NCBI GenBank assembly: GCA_964389305.1
Contig: CAYMEK010000063.1
Span: forward strand, 1 to 25,578
DNA: 25,578 nucleotides
Source of the DNA: CAYMEK01 sp964389305
Lineage (GTDB): Bacteria; Spirochaetota; Spirochaetia; SZUA-6; DRHE01
Direction: 5' to 3'
The notes below the pieces were generated by a model. The model worked only from the letters and a program-made list of their open reading frames with translations. It had not been told where the DNA came from and ran no database searches. The translations under genes and the position numbers were made by a program. Positions 13,490 through 22,145 of this stretch are shown here, one piece after another (the stretch's first letter is position 1; each line of letters begins with the position of its first letter).

Positions 13490-15829
13490 ATGACCGGCTC
13501 CAAAGCCGCTGAGGTCTTCAGGCCCCGGTTTCTGGGCGCCCTAGCCCCTCTGGCCGTGCTTGGTCTGATGGGCTTGACCCTACTGCTGCTGATGCGACTC
13601 GGCGTTGTCGGCCAGGCCGCCGGGGATCCTTTTCCGCTGCTGCCGATTCTAAACGTCCTGTTGATATCGTTGGTGTCCATGATCGTCGCCCGGATAGCCC
13701 TGCGCAGCTACGTGGCGACAGGACTGCTGAACGCTCTGTTCCTGGGAACGGCGGTGATCCCTTCGGGAGTAGGGGCCCTGATCGCCGGGCTTCTGGTCCA
13801 CATTCCGGGGAAGATCAATGTAGCCGTGACCTCCCACAACTTCGGGATGTTCCTGTCCGCGTTGATCCATTTCGCTGGAGCCCTCTTGGTCTATTTCAGG
13901 TCGGATCGGATGGTGAGGACGCGGAACCGAAGGCTGGTAGCCTGGACGGCCTACCTGCTGGTCGCTCTGATCGTCACCTCGGCCTACCTGGCCAGCCGGG
14001 CCGGTCGATCGCCCTTGTTTTTCACACCCGAACACGGTGGAACCCTGCTGCGGAAGATCACTCTGGCAGTCGCGATCGCCTTCTACCTGGCCTCGGGCCT
14101 GCTGTTTATGAGCAACGGCCGGTGGGGACGGGTGGAATTTTTGTTCTGGTACGCCCTAGCCCTGTTCGCCATGGGCGCGGGATTGTTGATCATTTCCATG
14201 GCTCCCATTGTAGGCGGAGTTGTATCATGGTGTGGGCGGGCTTTCCAGTACGTTTCCGGCATTTACTTCTTGATCGCCGTGTGGAGCACCGTGCGAACCA
14301 CCCGCTATAGAGGTATCTCCCTGGAGAGGTCCATCGCCGGTTTTTTTCAGGAGTCCCGAGCGTTCTTCCGGGACGTCTTCGATGCACTGAGCGATGCGGT
14401 GATCGCCGTGGATAGGGGCGACAGGGTGGTGCTGTGGAATGATGCTGCCTGTTCCCTGTTCGGGTACAGCCGTAAAGAGGCGATGGGTGCGCGTCTGTCC
14501 AGGCTCGTTCTCGATCGGGGTGCGGCAGAGGCGGATCTAGTCGGGAGTTGGGCAAGGACGAAAGCGAGGCGCGAGCCCGAAGAGATCACCTTTAGATGCA
14601 AAAACGGAGAGCTGTTTACAGGAGAGCTGACCCATTCCCGAAGGGACACCGCCGTAGGAAAGATGGACATCCTGGTAGTCAGGGACGTGAGCGAACGCAG
14701 GAGGCATGAGATCCTGAGGCTGGAGCAGCATAAGCTCCTGGAAGCGGTTCTCGGCCAGGCCCCGGACGCCATCGTGGTCTACGACACCGAAGGAAAACTG
14801 CTGTTCCTCAATCAGGCCGCCCGGGCTCTCGGCCTGGAGGAACACGCCCGCAGCGGGGAGGGCTTCGCCGCCTTCGACTCCATCTGTCTTGCGGAGAAGA
14901 AACCTGGAAACCGGCAAAGCTCGCAGCAAAAGTTCCGGGATGTGCTCGCCGGCAAGGATGTTTGCCCCTTCGAAGCACAGGTCCGGCGCAGAGGAGGGGC
15001 GGTCGACCTGCTGGTGAGCGCAGCCCCCCTCCACTCGCAGGACGGCAGGATCATCGGTGCCACCGCCGTACTCTCCGACGTCACAGCCCTCAAAACGATG
15101 GAGGAGCAACTCCGCAGACGGGCGGCCGAGCTGGAGCGAGTGAACCTCGAATTGGAGGAGTTCACCTATGTTTCCTCCCACGATCTGAAAGAGCCCCTCC
15201 GTACGATAGTCAACTACATCCAGATCCTCCAGGCCGACTACGGAAACCGTCTGGACGGGGAGGCCGGGCAGATCATGGCGGGGGTGGTCGGTGCAGCCGG
15301 CAGGATGCGCCGTCTGATCGGCGATTTGCTGATGTATTCCAGAGCGGGAAAGGAGAAACGGAGAACGAGTTCCGCCGACCTTAAGCCAGTGCTGGATCAG
15401 GTGTTGCTGAACCTCCGGGGAACCATGGAGAAGCTGGGAGCCCGGGTGGAGAGCGGCGATCTACCCGCGGTACATGCCGATTCCACGGAGCTGAGCCAGT
15501 TGTTTCAAAACCTGATCGCCAACAGCCTGAAGTATCGGGGCGAAGAGCCTCCCAAGATCCGCATCTGGTTTGAGCCGCATGATGACGGAATGGTCCTGAT
15601 CGGCCTGCGGGACAACGGTATCGGTATAGCCGCACGGCATCACCAGAGAATCTTTCGGGCTTTCCAGCGGCTGCACGGACGGGGCAGGTACGAGGGTACA
15701 GGGATCGGCCTGGCGATCTGCAAGAAGGTCGTGGAGGGCTACGGCGGCAGGATCTGGGTGGAATCCACACCCGGTTCGGGCTCGACCTTCTACTTTACGC
15801 TGCCCGCTAAAGGAGAAAACGATGGCTGA
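13490..15829 (+). CDS. multi-pass membrane sensor histidine kinase with two PAS domains
   Basis: The 779-residue protein has a membrane domain of about eight helices in residues 10-280, including FLGALAPLAVLGLMGLTLLL and charged loops such as RTRNRRL. It resembles membrane-associated sensor (MASE) modules in layout, but I cannot assign a family. PAS1 is at about 292-412 (FDALSDAVIAVDRGDRVVLW), PAS2 at about 417-540, and a short coiled coil leads to the kinase core. His564 sits in YVSSHDLKEPLRTIVNY, the phytochrome-kinase-like pattern; the N region is QNLIANSLKY, and the G boxes are RDNGIGIA and GTGIGLAICKK. All motifs for autophosphorylation are present. ATG 13490 is chosen; the TTG at 13385 lies on a probable promoter, and no perfect ribosome binding site is visible (GGGA eight bases upstream). 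The last eight bases overlap the response regulator gene. Confidence 0.9.
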   Translation: MTGSKAAEVFRPRFLGALAPLAVLGLMGLTLLLLMRLGVVGQAAGDPFPLLPILNVLLISLVSMIVARIALRSYVATGLLNALFLGTAVIPSGVGALIAGLLVHIPGKINVAVTSHNFGMFLSALIHFAGALLVYFRSDRMVRTRNRRLVAWTAYLLVALIVTSAYLASRAGRSPLFFTPEHGGTLLRKITLAVAIAFYLASGLLFMSNGRWGRVEFLFWYALALFAMGAGLLIISMAPIVGGVVSWCGRAFQYVSGIYFLIAVWSTVRTTRYRGISLERSIAGFFQESRAFFRDVFDALSDAVIAVDRGDRVVLWNDAACSLFGYSRKEAMGARLSRLVLDRGAAEADLVGSWARTKARREPEEITFRCKNGELFTGELTHSRRDTAVGKMDILVVRDVSERRRHEILRLEQHKLLEAVLGQAPDAIVVYDTEGKLLFLNQAARALGLEEHARSGEGFAAFDSICLAEKKPGNRQSSQQKFRDVLAGKDVCPFEAQVRRRGGAVDLLVSAAPLHSQDGRIIGATAVLSDVTALKTMEEQLRRRAAELERVNLELEEFTYVSSHDLKEPLRTIVNYIQILQADYGNRLDGEAGQIMAGVVGAAGRMRRLIGDLLMYSRAGKEKRRTSSADLKPVLDQVLLNLRGTMEKLGARVESGDLPAVHADSTELSQLFQNLIANSLKYRGEEPPKIRIWFEPHDDGMVLIGLRDNGIGIAARHHQRIFRAFQRLHGRGRYEGTGIGLAICKKVVEGYGGRIWVESTPGSGSTFYFTLPAKGENDG

Positions 15830-16262
15830 GTCGCCCGGTGCGATCCGGATCCTGTTGATCGAAGACAGCCCCGATGATGAGCGTATCCTCCGCAGGGCCA
15901 TGCGCAATACCCGGCTGCTCGAAAAGATCCACGTAGTCGACGACGGAGAGCAGGCCATGGCTTTCCTCCGCAGAGTAGGTGAGCACGGCTCTGCGCCCCT
16001 GCCGGACCTCATCCTGCTGGACCTGAATCTTCCTGGCAAGGAAGGTTGGGAGGTGCTCGAGGAAATCAAGCAAGCGGAAACACTGCGGGCCATCCCGGTG
16101 GTGGTATTGACCACCTCGGACTCCGAAGCGGATATCCGCAAAGCCTATGACCTGCAGGCGAGCTGCTTCATTACCAAACCCGAGGACTTTCAACGCCTGG
16201 AGCGGACGATGGCCTGCCTGGAGGAATACTGGATCTCGGTGGCTTCCCTGCCGTCCGAGTGA
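15822..16262 (+). CDS. single-domain response regulator, Rcp1-like
   Basis: The 146-residue protein is one receiver domain with no output domain. It has ILLIEDSPDDERILRRA (acidic Glu14 and Asp15), the phosphoacceptor Asp67 in ILLDLNLPGKEGWEVL, the switch Thr in VLTTSDSE and the conserved lysine in FITKPEDF. The DSPDD start and LNLPGKEG loop are typical of the Rcp1 type that pairs with phytochrome-like kinases. AAGGAG lies six bases before ATG 15822, inside the end of the upstream kinase gene, so the two form a coupled two-component pair. Without an output domain it must act by protein contact or pass phosphate on. A good intrinsic terminator follows 12 bases after the stop. Confidence 0.95.
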   Translation: MAESPGAIRILLIEDSPDDERILRRAMRNTRLLEKIHVVDDGEQAMAFLRRVGEHGSAPLPDLILLDLNLPGKEGWEVLEEIKQAETLRAIPVVVLTTSDSEADIRKAYDLQASCFITKPEDFQRLERTMACLEEYWISVASLPSE

Positions 16263-16273
16263 GCCGCGGCTTC

Positions 16274-16297
16274 AGGCGCCGCGCGCCTAGATTTTTT
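16274..16297 (+). terminator. intrinsic terminator after the kinase/response-regulator operon
   Basis: AGGCGC (16274-16279), loop CGC, GCGCCT (16283-16288) form a six-pair GC stem followed by AGA and TTTTTT at 16292-16297. This is a standard Rho-independent terminator on the plus strand. It overlaps the stop codon of the convergent AI-2E family gene. Confidence 0.75.
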
Positions 16298-17369
16298 CCA
16301 GCTCTCCGCGGAAAATGCGGGTAAAGATGCCCCAGAGGGTTACCGCCATCCCCATCACCAGCGGGCCGAGAAGAAGCCCCCAGATCCCGAACACGGTCAC
16401 CCCGCCGAGCACGCCGATGAGCACCAGCACCGGATGGAGCCGGGTGTCCTCTCCCACCAGCCGCGGGCGCAGCAGGTAGTCGACCAGGGGGATGACAATC
16501 CCGCCCACCAGGAACATGACCAGGGCTTTGATATCTTGTCCCAAGATCAGCAGCACCACGGTAGCGGGCAGCCAGATCACCACGGCTCCCATACCGGGGA
16601 TGGCGGCCAGGATCAGGAAGCCGACTCCCCACAGCATCGGCGCCCGGATTCCGAGAACCAGAAAGAGCAATCCTCCCAATACGCCCTGGATCCCGCCGAT
16701 GATAAAGGTGCTTTTCAGGGTAGCCCTGGTGACCGAGAGGAACCTGTCGGTCACGGCCTGCCGGTCCGGCTCGGAGAGGGGTATAGCGCCGGCCGTCCTC
16801 TCCAAAGCCTTCTCGCCGTCCCGGATGAAGAAGTACAGGCAGTAGAAGTAGATGAAGAACAGAAGCAGCGCCCTGGCGACGTTTCCGGCCAGCTCCGCCG
16901 TGCGCCCCAAAAGCCAGCTCCCGGCCTTTCGCAGCAGGTTGGCCAGCCGATCGAGGTTGATGAGATCGGCGACACGGGGATTGCTCAGAACAGGCAGCTT
17001 TTTCAGCTCCGTATCGAGGTCGCCCAGCCAGGCCTTGATCTGCTCGGTGTTCTGGCTGGCCAGGCGGGCCAGTTGGATCAGGTTGTCCGTGACGAAGTAA
17101 CCCAGCACGCCGGCGGGAACGAGGATGATCAGGCAGAAGACGACCAGGGAGACCGTCGCGGCGATCCCCGGTCTCCTGCGCAGGAGCTGGCGGATCCGCC
17201 TGTGGACCGGGTAGAACAGCCCGGCGGACAGAGCGGCCAGGAGGATCGGCAGAAGGAAAGCGCGGGCCACGAAGAATACGAGCACCGTGGCCCCTACCAG
17301 AAGCAGCAGGAAAAAAGCGCGCTTCAGCCTTTCCGGGCTTATTTCTTTGGGATTTTTATCCTTGGACAT
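16287..17369 (-). CDS. AI-2E (PerM/UPF0118) family membrane transporter
   Basis: The 360-residue protein has the AI-2E family plan: a short charged N-terminus, three hydrophobic helices (LLLVGATVLVFFVARAFLLP and following), a long soluble segment at about 95-150, then further membrane helices. It includes the characteristic FIIGGIQGVLGGLLFLVLGI, PMLWGVGFLILAAIPGMGAV, and YLLRPRLVGEDTRLHPVLVL motifs. Members export autoinducer 2 or act in sodium-proton exchange; the substrate here is unknown. ATG 17367-17369 is listed; the TTG directly before it (17370-17372) sits at a better nine-base distance from GGAGG and could be the true start. It follows the DUF72 gene by 28 bases and is probably co-transcribed with it. 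Confidence 0.93.
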   Translation of the reverse strand: MSKDKNPKEISPERLKRAFFLLLLVGATVLVFFVARAFLLPILLAALSAGLFYPVHRRIRQLLRRRPGIAATVSLVVFCLIILVPAGVLGYFVTDNLIQLARLASQNTEQIKAWLGDLDTELKKLPVLSNPRVADLINLDRLANLLRKAGSWLLGRTAELAGNVARALLLFFIYFYCLYFFIRDGEKALERTAGAIPLSEPDRQAVTDRFLSVTRATLKSTFIIGGIQGVLGGLLFLVLGIRAPMLWGVGFLILAAIPGMGAVVIWLPATVVLLILGQDIKALVMFLVGGIVIPLVDYLLRPRLVGEDTRLHPVLVLIGVLGGVTVFGIWGLLLGPLVMGMAVTLWGIFTRIFRGELEKI

Positions 17370-17397
17370 CAATGATCGGCACCTCCGGTGGACCCCT

Positions 17398-18126
17398 CTA
17401 TTCGAGCATGGACTGCAGCTCGAGGGCGTTTTCGGCAGCGTAGCCGTTCTGGTCGTTGTCGAAATAGCAGAACACCGACTTCCTCCGGCGGCTCCAGGTC
17501 GAGATGGCCCCGGCCCAGCCGGACAGGGTTTCGGTATCGTAGCGTCCCTGGTAGGCGTTTCCCGGTCCGTGCAGGCGGATGTAGAGAAAATCCGCCGTGA
17601 TCTCCTTGGGCGACATTTCGCCGGCCAGGTGATAGATACAGAAAGCCGCCTGCCTGCGCCGGAGCGCCGAATAGATACCCTGCTCGAACCAGCTGGGATC
17701 GCGGAACTCGAAGGTGTAGGAAAAACCCGCTGGGAGCAATTCCAGGAAGCCGTTCAACCGTTCGGGATTGCGTTTCCAGCGGGGAGGGAGCTGGAACAGG
17801 ACCGGACCCAGCTTTTCCTTCAGCACCGCGATCCTCTCGAAAAACCGCTCCGTGCTCTGCTGGGCATCCTTGAGCTTCTTCATGTGGGTGATGTAGCGGC
17901 TGGCCTTGACGGAGAACAGAAAATGCGGCGGAACGCTGCGTTTCCACAGCTCCAGGATCGACTGCTCGGGCAGATTGTAGAAGGTGTTGTTGATTTCCAC
18001 GGTTCGCAGGCGTTCTGCATAGAAGCCGAGCCAATCCTTTTGCGGCAGGCCTTCGGGGTAGAAAGTCCCTCGCCAGTGGGAATAATTCCAGCCGGAGGTC
18101 CCTATATAAACGCTGCCGTCGCTCAT
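17398..18126 (-). CDS. DUF72 (YecE-like) protein
   Basis: The 242-residue protein is a clear DUF72 member. It starts VYIGTSGWNYSHWRGTFYP, continues with VEINNTFYNLPEQ, FSVKASRYITHMKKLKD, GPVLFQLPPRWKRNPERL, then FEFRDPSWF, LYIRLHGPG and YFDNDQNGYAAENA. The family has a TIM-barrel fold related to sugar isomerase-like barrels; no reaction is established. ATG 18124-18126 makes it start like relatives; a GTG at 18180 would add 18 unnatural residues. Neither start has a visible Shine-Dalgarno, so translation may be from a leaderless or weakly initiated message. It is the first gene of a pair with the AI-2E family protein. Confidence 0.92.
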   Translation of the reverse strand: MSDGSVYIGTSGWNYSHWRGTFYPEGLPQKDWLGFYAERLRTVEINNTFYNLPEQSILELWKRSVPPHFLFSVKASRYITHMKKLKDAQQSTERFFERIAVLKEKLGPVLFQLPPRWKRNPERLNGFLELLPAGFSYTFEFRDPSWFEQGIYSALRRRQAAFCIYHLAGEMSPKEITADFLYIRLHGPGNAYQGRYDTETLSGWAGAISTWSRRRKSVFCYFDNDQNGYAAENALELQSMLE

Positions 18127-18433
18127 GGATAAAGAATTGAATGCAACATCCGGACCAAATAATGGCTTATGTGATGGCACAGTTCTTGCAATTTAAAGGT
18201 AGGAGAGAAACGCGTATCTAGGCTTAGGTTATCCGGCTGGTACAAGCGGCTCTCTACGCTTACGGCTGCAGGTACCCGTCGCGGCTGAAGGCCCTCATCT
18301 TCCTCTGACGGATCGCAAGACCTGTCCCGGGCGTAAACAAAGTATACATTGCCCGGCGGCCGCAGGTAACAATTACACAGGCGGGGAAGCGAGAGGGCCG
18401 GGAGAACGCTATCTGAAAGGAGAAGCCGATACC
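18127..18433. promoter_or_regulatory. divergent intergenic region between DUF72 and six-BON genes
   Basis: This 307-base stretch should hold promoters for both directions. A CCGGGC (18327-18332) and GCCCGG (18351-18356) inverted pair flanks an AT-rich core containing GTATAC, which could bind a regulator or fold in RNA. No clear sigma70 pair stands out on either strand. The frame crossing it on the minus strand (18260-18574) has no ribosome binding site and is a shadow. Confidence 0.35.
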
Positions 18434-19858
18434 ATGGAAAGGATACCGCGGATAAAGAATTTGCTCGTACTGGCGTTCTTTCTGCCTGCCCTGGTGGTCT
18501 GGTCCGGCGGTCGGCAGGAAAGAGAAAACGATCTGCCCGTCCAGCTGAACCTCGACATCGAGAGCAGGGTCCAAGAATGGCTCGAAAACCAGGACAGCTT
18601 CGAAGATACGGAGATCTTTGTCAGAGTGACGGGCGGGGAGGTGGCGCTGGAGGGGGAGGTTTCCTCCTATACCCTGAAGCAGAGAGCGGAGCTGGAGGTC
18701 AGGAACATCCCTGGAGTGACCTCGGTGCGAAACAGGCTTCGGGTCGCCGCGGACGTTCTGGCCGGGCAGAAAATCCTGGAAGAGCAGGTCCGCTCCTTCC
18801 TGTCTTTAAATCCGGAAACGGCCGCCGAGGATGTAGAGGTTGAGGCAAGATCGGGAGTCGTGACCCTGTCGGGGACCGTCGATACCTTGTGGAAAAAACG
18901 CCGGGCCGGAGAGCTGGCCCTGGAAGTGGTTGGGGTAAGCGAGGTGATCAACAGGATCCTGGTGGTACCGATGGAGGAGAAACAGGACCGGGAGGTGGCC
19001 GAACAGCTCGCCGGCGCTTTGAGCCGCAACAGCGCGGTCAGATTGGAGAACATCGACATTTCGGTCCGAGACGGCGTGGTCACCCTCTCCGGTACCGTAC
19101 ACAGCCGGGCGGCCGCTGACGCGGCGGTGCAGGCCGCCGAACTCACCATGGGGGTCAAAGAGGTCAAGGCCAGGCTGACGGTGCAGCGGGAGGAGGTAGA
19201 GCTTTACAGCGATCTGCAGATCAAGGCCATGGTGATGGATCAGCTATTCTGGGACAGTCGGGTTGATGAGAAAGGGATCGAGGTGGAGGTCGAAGCCGGG
19301 GTTGTGACGCTGAGCGGCGAGGCGAACAGCTCGGTCGAAATCCGGGCGGCGGTAAACGACGCCCGCCAGGTGCCGGCGGTGCGTTCGGTCATCAATGATC
19401 TGGCGGTCGGCTTTCCTAAGGAAAGCTTCGAGGACCGAATCCTGGCCGCGGCGATCCGCAACGTGCTCAGCCTGAACCAGGCGATCGATGTTTCCAGGCT
19501 CGATATAACCGTTCGGGCCGGGGAGGCTGTGCTCCAGGGCAACGTGGATACTCTCCCGGAGAAGCTCAAGGCCGAGCGGTTAGCCGGAGAGGTGAGGGGA
19601 GTGGTCAATGTGGTCAACGAGATTGCCGTGGTGCCTACCGAAGACGTGCTGGATCGCGCCATAGCCGAGGAGATCGTCGGCAGGATCGATGTGGATCCGA
19701 ACGTACAGATCGAGGATATCAACGTGGTCGTGGAGAACGGCCGGGTGATCCTGTCCGGCGTGGTGCGCAGCCGTTTCGCCAGGCAGGCGGCCTACGAGGC
19801 GGCAACGGGAGCCCAGGGCGTGACAGCGGTGGAGAACAACATTATCGTGGGAAGCTGA
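18434..19858 (+). CDS. exported protein with six BON domains
   Basis: The 474-residue protein begins with a likely signal sequence (basic MERIPRIKN, then LLVLAFFLPALVV). The rest is six BON domains at about 40-105, 113-180, 185-250, 260-326, 334-400 and 407-473. Each has the helix, a strand ending in GVVTLSGTV or similar, and a helix leading to a V..V.N.L strand. Repeats 1-3 and 4-6 correspond in order: repeats 2 and 5 end VINRILVVPMEE and VVNEIAVVPTED, each leading into a third-type repeat. A three-domain block has therefore been duplicated. BON domains bind phospholipid membranes and often stabilise the envelope under osmotic stress (OsmY has two). AAAGGAG lies 11 bases before ATG 18434. 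The stop is one base before the next gene, so it heads an operon with the glycoside-hydrolase-like and GT4 genes. Confidence 0.92.
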   Translation: MERIPRIKNLLVLAFFLPALVVWSGGRQERENDLPVQLNLDIESRVQEWLENQDSFEDTEIFVRVTGGEVALEGEVSSYTLKQRAELEVRNIPGVTSVRNRLRVAADVLAGQKILEEQVRSFLSLNPETAAEDVEVEARSGVVTLSGTVDTLWKKRRAGELALEVVGVSEVINRILVVPMEEKQDREVAEQLAGALSRNSAVRLENIDISVRDGVVTLSGTVHSRAAADAAVQAAELTMGVKEVKARLTVQREEVELYSDLQIKAMVMDQLFWDSRVDEKGIEVEVEAGVVTLSGEANSSVEIRAAVNDARQVPAVRSVINDLAVGFPKESFEDRILAAAIRNVLSLNQAIDVSRLDITVRAGEAVLQGNVDTLPEKLKAERLAGEVRGVVNVVNEIAVVPTEDVLDRAIAEEIVGRIDVDPNVQIEDINVVVENGRVILSGVVRSRFARQAAYEAATGAQGVTAVENNIIVGS

Positions 19859-19859
19859 C

Positions 19860-22145
19860 ATGGCGCGCTCCCTGTTTCTCAAATGGCTGCCCTGGCGTTT
19901 TATCCTCAGACGCGCGGCCCGTTCCCAGGGTCTCCTGGATCCGATTCTGCTCCTCACCCGCCTGGCCCGCTTCGGCAAGCTCGGCGGGATCGGCACCCCC
20001 GGGGAGCTGCTGCGGGCCGGGGCGAAGCTCCACGCCCGCGGCCTGATCAACAACCAGGCGATCCAGCACAACCTGGACTGGATCTGGCCTTACTGGGTGG
20101 TGCGGCAGTTCGATCCCCGGGACGTATCCTTCATCCCCCGTGCCTTTTCCTTGACCCACATCAACCTGACTCATAGAAACTGGACGGCCGTGGGGATTCC
20201 TTCCGGAGGGCAGACGCCGATCGTCGATCCGGCCGGCCTGGTAACCCCTTTCTTCGACGGTTGGTCCGTAGACGCCTGGGTCGTGGCGGCAGGCGGCCGC
20301 CCCCTGATACCCTCACGGTGTCCAGACATCGACCAGAGGTTGCTGTATTCGAATAACCTTATCGTTCGAACCCGTTCGAAGAATCGAGAAGGTAAAAGTC
20401 TAAGCAGCGAAACCCAGGTGAAGGTCGTGGACGGGCAGGCCGCCTGCGTGCTCGAACTGCAGGCTTCCTCGAAGCAGGAGGCCTGGCTGGCGGTATCCTT
20501 CCGTCCCTGCAACCCCGAAGGCGTCAGCTTCGTGCACGAGCTTTCAACGGATGAAAGCGGGCGCCGCTGGCTGGTTAACGGAAAACATTCGGGGCTCTTC
20601 GCAGAGGTGCCCGACCGCTACAGCCTTTCTGAGTACGCCGAGGGGGATGTATTTCACAGGCTTTTCGAGCCGGCGGAGAAGAAGGAAATCACCTGTCCGG
20701 TGGGCATGGCCACCGGCGCGGCCCTGTTTCGAGTTCCCCCAGGGGGGGTGAGGAAAGCCGTCCTGATCATACCCCTGGCAGGGAAAAAGAAGACCGCCTC
20801 CATTGCCGCAGATCCTATGGTCGATGCAGCCGCTCGCTGGGACCAGGCCACCTCTGAAGTCTGCTCGCTGAAGGGAGCGGATCGCGACACCGAGTTTCTA
20901 TTCAACGCAGCCGTGCGTACCCTGGTGCTGCACACCGCCGAGGAGGTGTACGCGGGACCGTACACCTACAGGCGTTTCTGGGTTCGGGACGCTTCCCTGA
21001 TCCTTCAGGCACTTGTCTGCCTCAACCTTGTGGATCGCGCCGAGAGGTTTATCGAGGCGTTATTGGCGCGGCAGAAAGCCTCGGGTTACTTCTATTCCCA
21101 CGAAGGAGAGTGGGACGCCAACGGCGAGGTGCTCTGGTTCCTCGAGCGCTTCTGCAGGCTGTCCAATCGAATCCCGCCGCAGGCCTGGTGGAAGCCGATT
21201 CGAAAGGCAGCCGAATGGATCATAAAGAAGCGGCTGCCCGAGGAAGGCGCAGCTCTTCACTCCGGACTGCTGCCAGCCGGGTTCAGCGCCGAGCATTTCG
21301 GTCCTAATGACTACTACTACTGGGACGATTTCTGGGCCGTTGCCGGCTTGAGGGCGGCGGCTTACCTGTCGGACCGGCTGGGACGGGATGGAGAGGCGAA
21401 GCTGTTTTGGCGGCAATCCGCAGGCCTGCTCGCTGCGATCGAGCGCAGCCTGGAAGCCGTGGCCGGAAGGCTGGGCCGGAAGATCATGCCCGCTTCTCCT
21501 TACCGCCGGATGGACAGCGGCGCGGTGGGCAGCCTGGCCGCCGGTTATCCACTGCTGCTTTGGGAACCCGAAGACCCGCGGCTTTTAAACACGGTGGAGT
21601 ACCTGCTGCAGCACTGCCTGATCAAGGGCGGGTTTTTTCACGACCTGAGTCATTCGGGCATCAACCCCTACCTTACTCTGCACCTGGCTCAGGTACTGTT
21701 GCGCGCCGGAGACCGGCGCTGGCAAACGCTTATGGCGGCGGCCGGCGTGCTGGCCAGCCCCACCGGACAGTGGCCGGAGGCCGTGCATCCCCGCACTGCG
21801 GGCGGTTGCATGGGGGACGGGCAGCACGTCTGGGCCGCTGCGGAGTGGCTGATGATGGTCAGGAACTGCCTGGTCCGGGAGGAGGGCGAAAGCCTGGTGC
21901 TCTGCTCGGGATTATCGAAATCCTGGTTGTCTCGCCGGACGCCCCTAACCTTCGGTCCGGCCCCCACCTCCCTGGGCGCCGTCCGTATAGCTATCGAAAG
22001 GCTGGGCCGCCGCGCCAGGGTCCGCTGTTGGGGCGAGTGGTTCGTGGGCGACCCTTGCGTACGGGTCGCTTCTGTGCAACAGCCGATGCGTTTCGACGAA
22101 AACGGTCGGGGAGAAGCATCGATCGACTTGAGGGCGGTAACGTGA
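19860..22145 (+). CDS. (alpha/alpha)6-barrel glycoside-hydrolase-like protein
   Basis: The 761-residue protein has no signal peptide. Residues 1-330 contain conserved-looking aromatic motifs (WIWPYWVVRQFDPRD, then LTHINLTHRNWTAVG) and beta strands. Residues about 340-700 form a six-hairpin barrel like GH15/GH63 glucosidases and glycogen debranching enzymes: YTYRRFWVRDASLILQAL, with Arg376 and Asp377 in the usual substrate-binding spot, EGEWDANGEVLWFLERF with Glu423 as a plausible catalytic acid, and GGCMGDGQHVWAAAEWLMM near the end of the barrel. It may hydrolyse, or bind, an alpha-glucan or glucosylated lipid, but the reaction is unproven and I cannot name a CAZy family. ATG 19860 is one base after the six-BON stop and the TGA overlaps the GT4 start as GTGA. 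This tight packing suggests a shared task with both neighbours. Confidence 0.75.
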   Translation: MARSLFLKWLPWRFILRRAARSQGLLDPILLLTRLARFGKLGGIGTPGELLRAGAKLHARGLINNQAIQHNLDWIWPYWVVRQFDPRDVSFIPRAFSLTHINLTHRNWTAVGIPSGGQTPIVDPAGLVTPFFDGWSVDAWVVAAGGRPLIPSRCPDIDQRLLYSNNLIVRTRSKNREGKSLSSETQVKVVDGQAACVLELQASSKQEAWLAVSFRPCNPEGVSFVHELSTDESGRRWLVNGKHSGLFAEVPDRYSLSEYAEGDVFHRLFEPAEKKEITCPVGMATGAALFRVPPGGVRKAVLIIPLAGKKKTASIAADPMVDAAARWDQATSEVCSLKGADRDTEFLFNAAVRTLVLHTAEEVYAGPYTYRRFWVRDASLILQALVCLNLVDRAERFIEALLARQKASGYFYSHEGEWDANGEVLWFLERFCRLSNRIPPQAWWKPIRKAAEWIIKKRLPEEGAALHSGLLPAGFSAEHFGPNDYYYWDDFWAVAGLRAAAYLSDRLGRDGEAKLFWRQSAGLLAAIERSLEAVAGRLGRKIMPASPYRRMDSGAVGSLAAGYPLLLWEPEDPRLLNTVEYLLQHCLIKGGFFHDLSHSGINPYLTLHLAQVLLRAGDRRWQTLMAAAGVLASPTGQWPEAVHPRTAGGCMGDGQHVWAAAEWLMMVRNCLVREEGESLVLCSGLSKSWLSRRTPLTFGPAPTSLGAVRIAIERLGRRARVRCWGEWFVGDPCVRVASVQQPMRFDENGRGEASIDLRAVT

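Noticed and set aside
16434..17375. 313-residue plus-strand frame opposite the AI-2E family gene
   Set aside because: It is an antisense shadow (Gln and Asp rich) of a clear multi-pass membrane protein.
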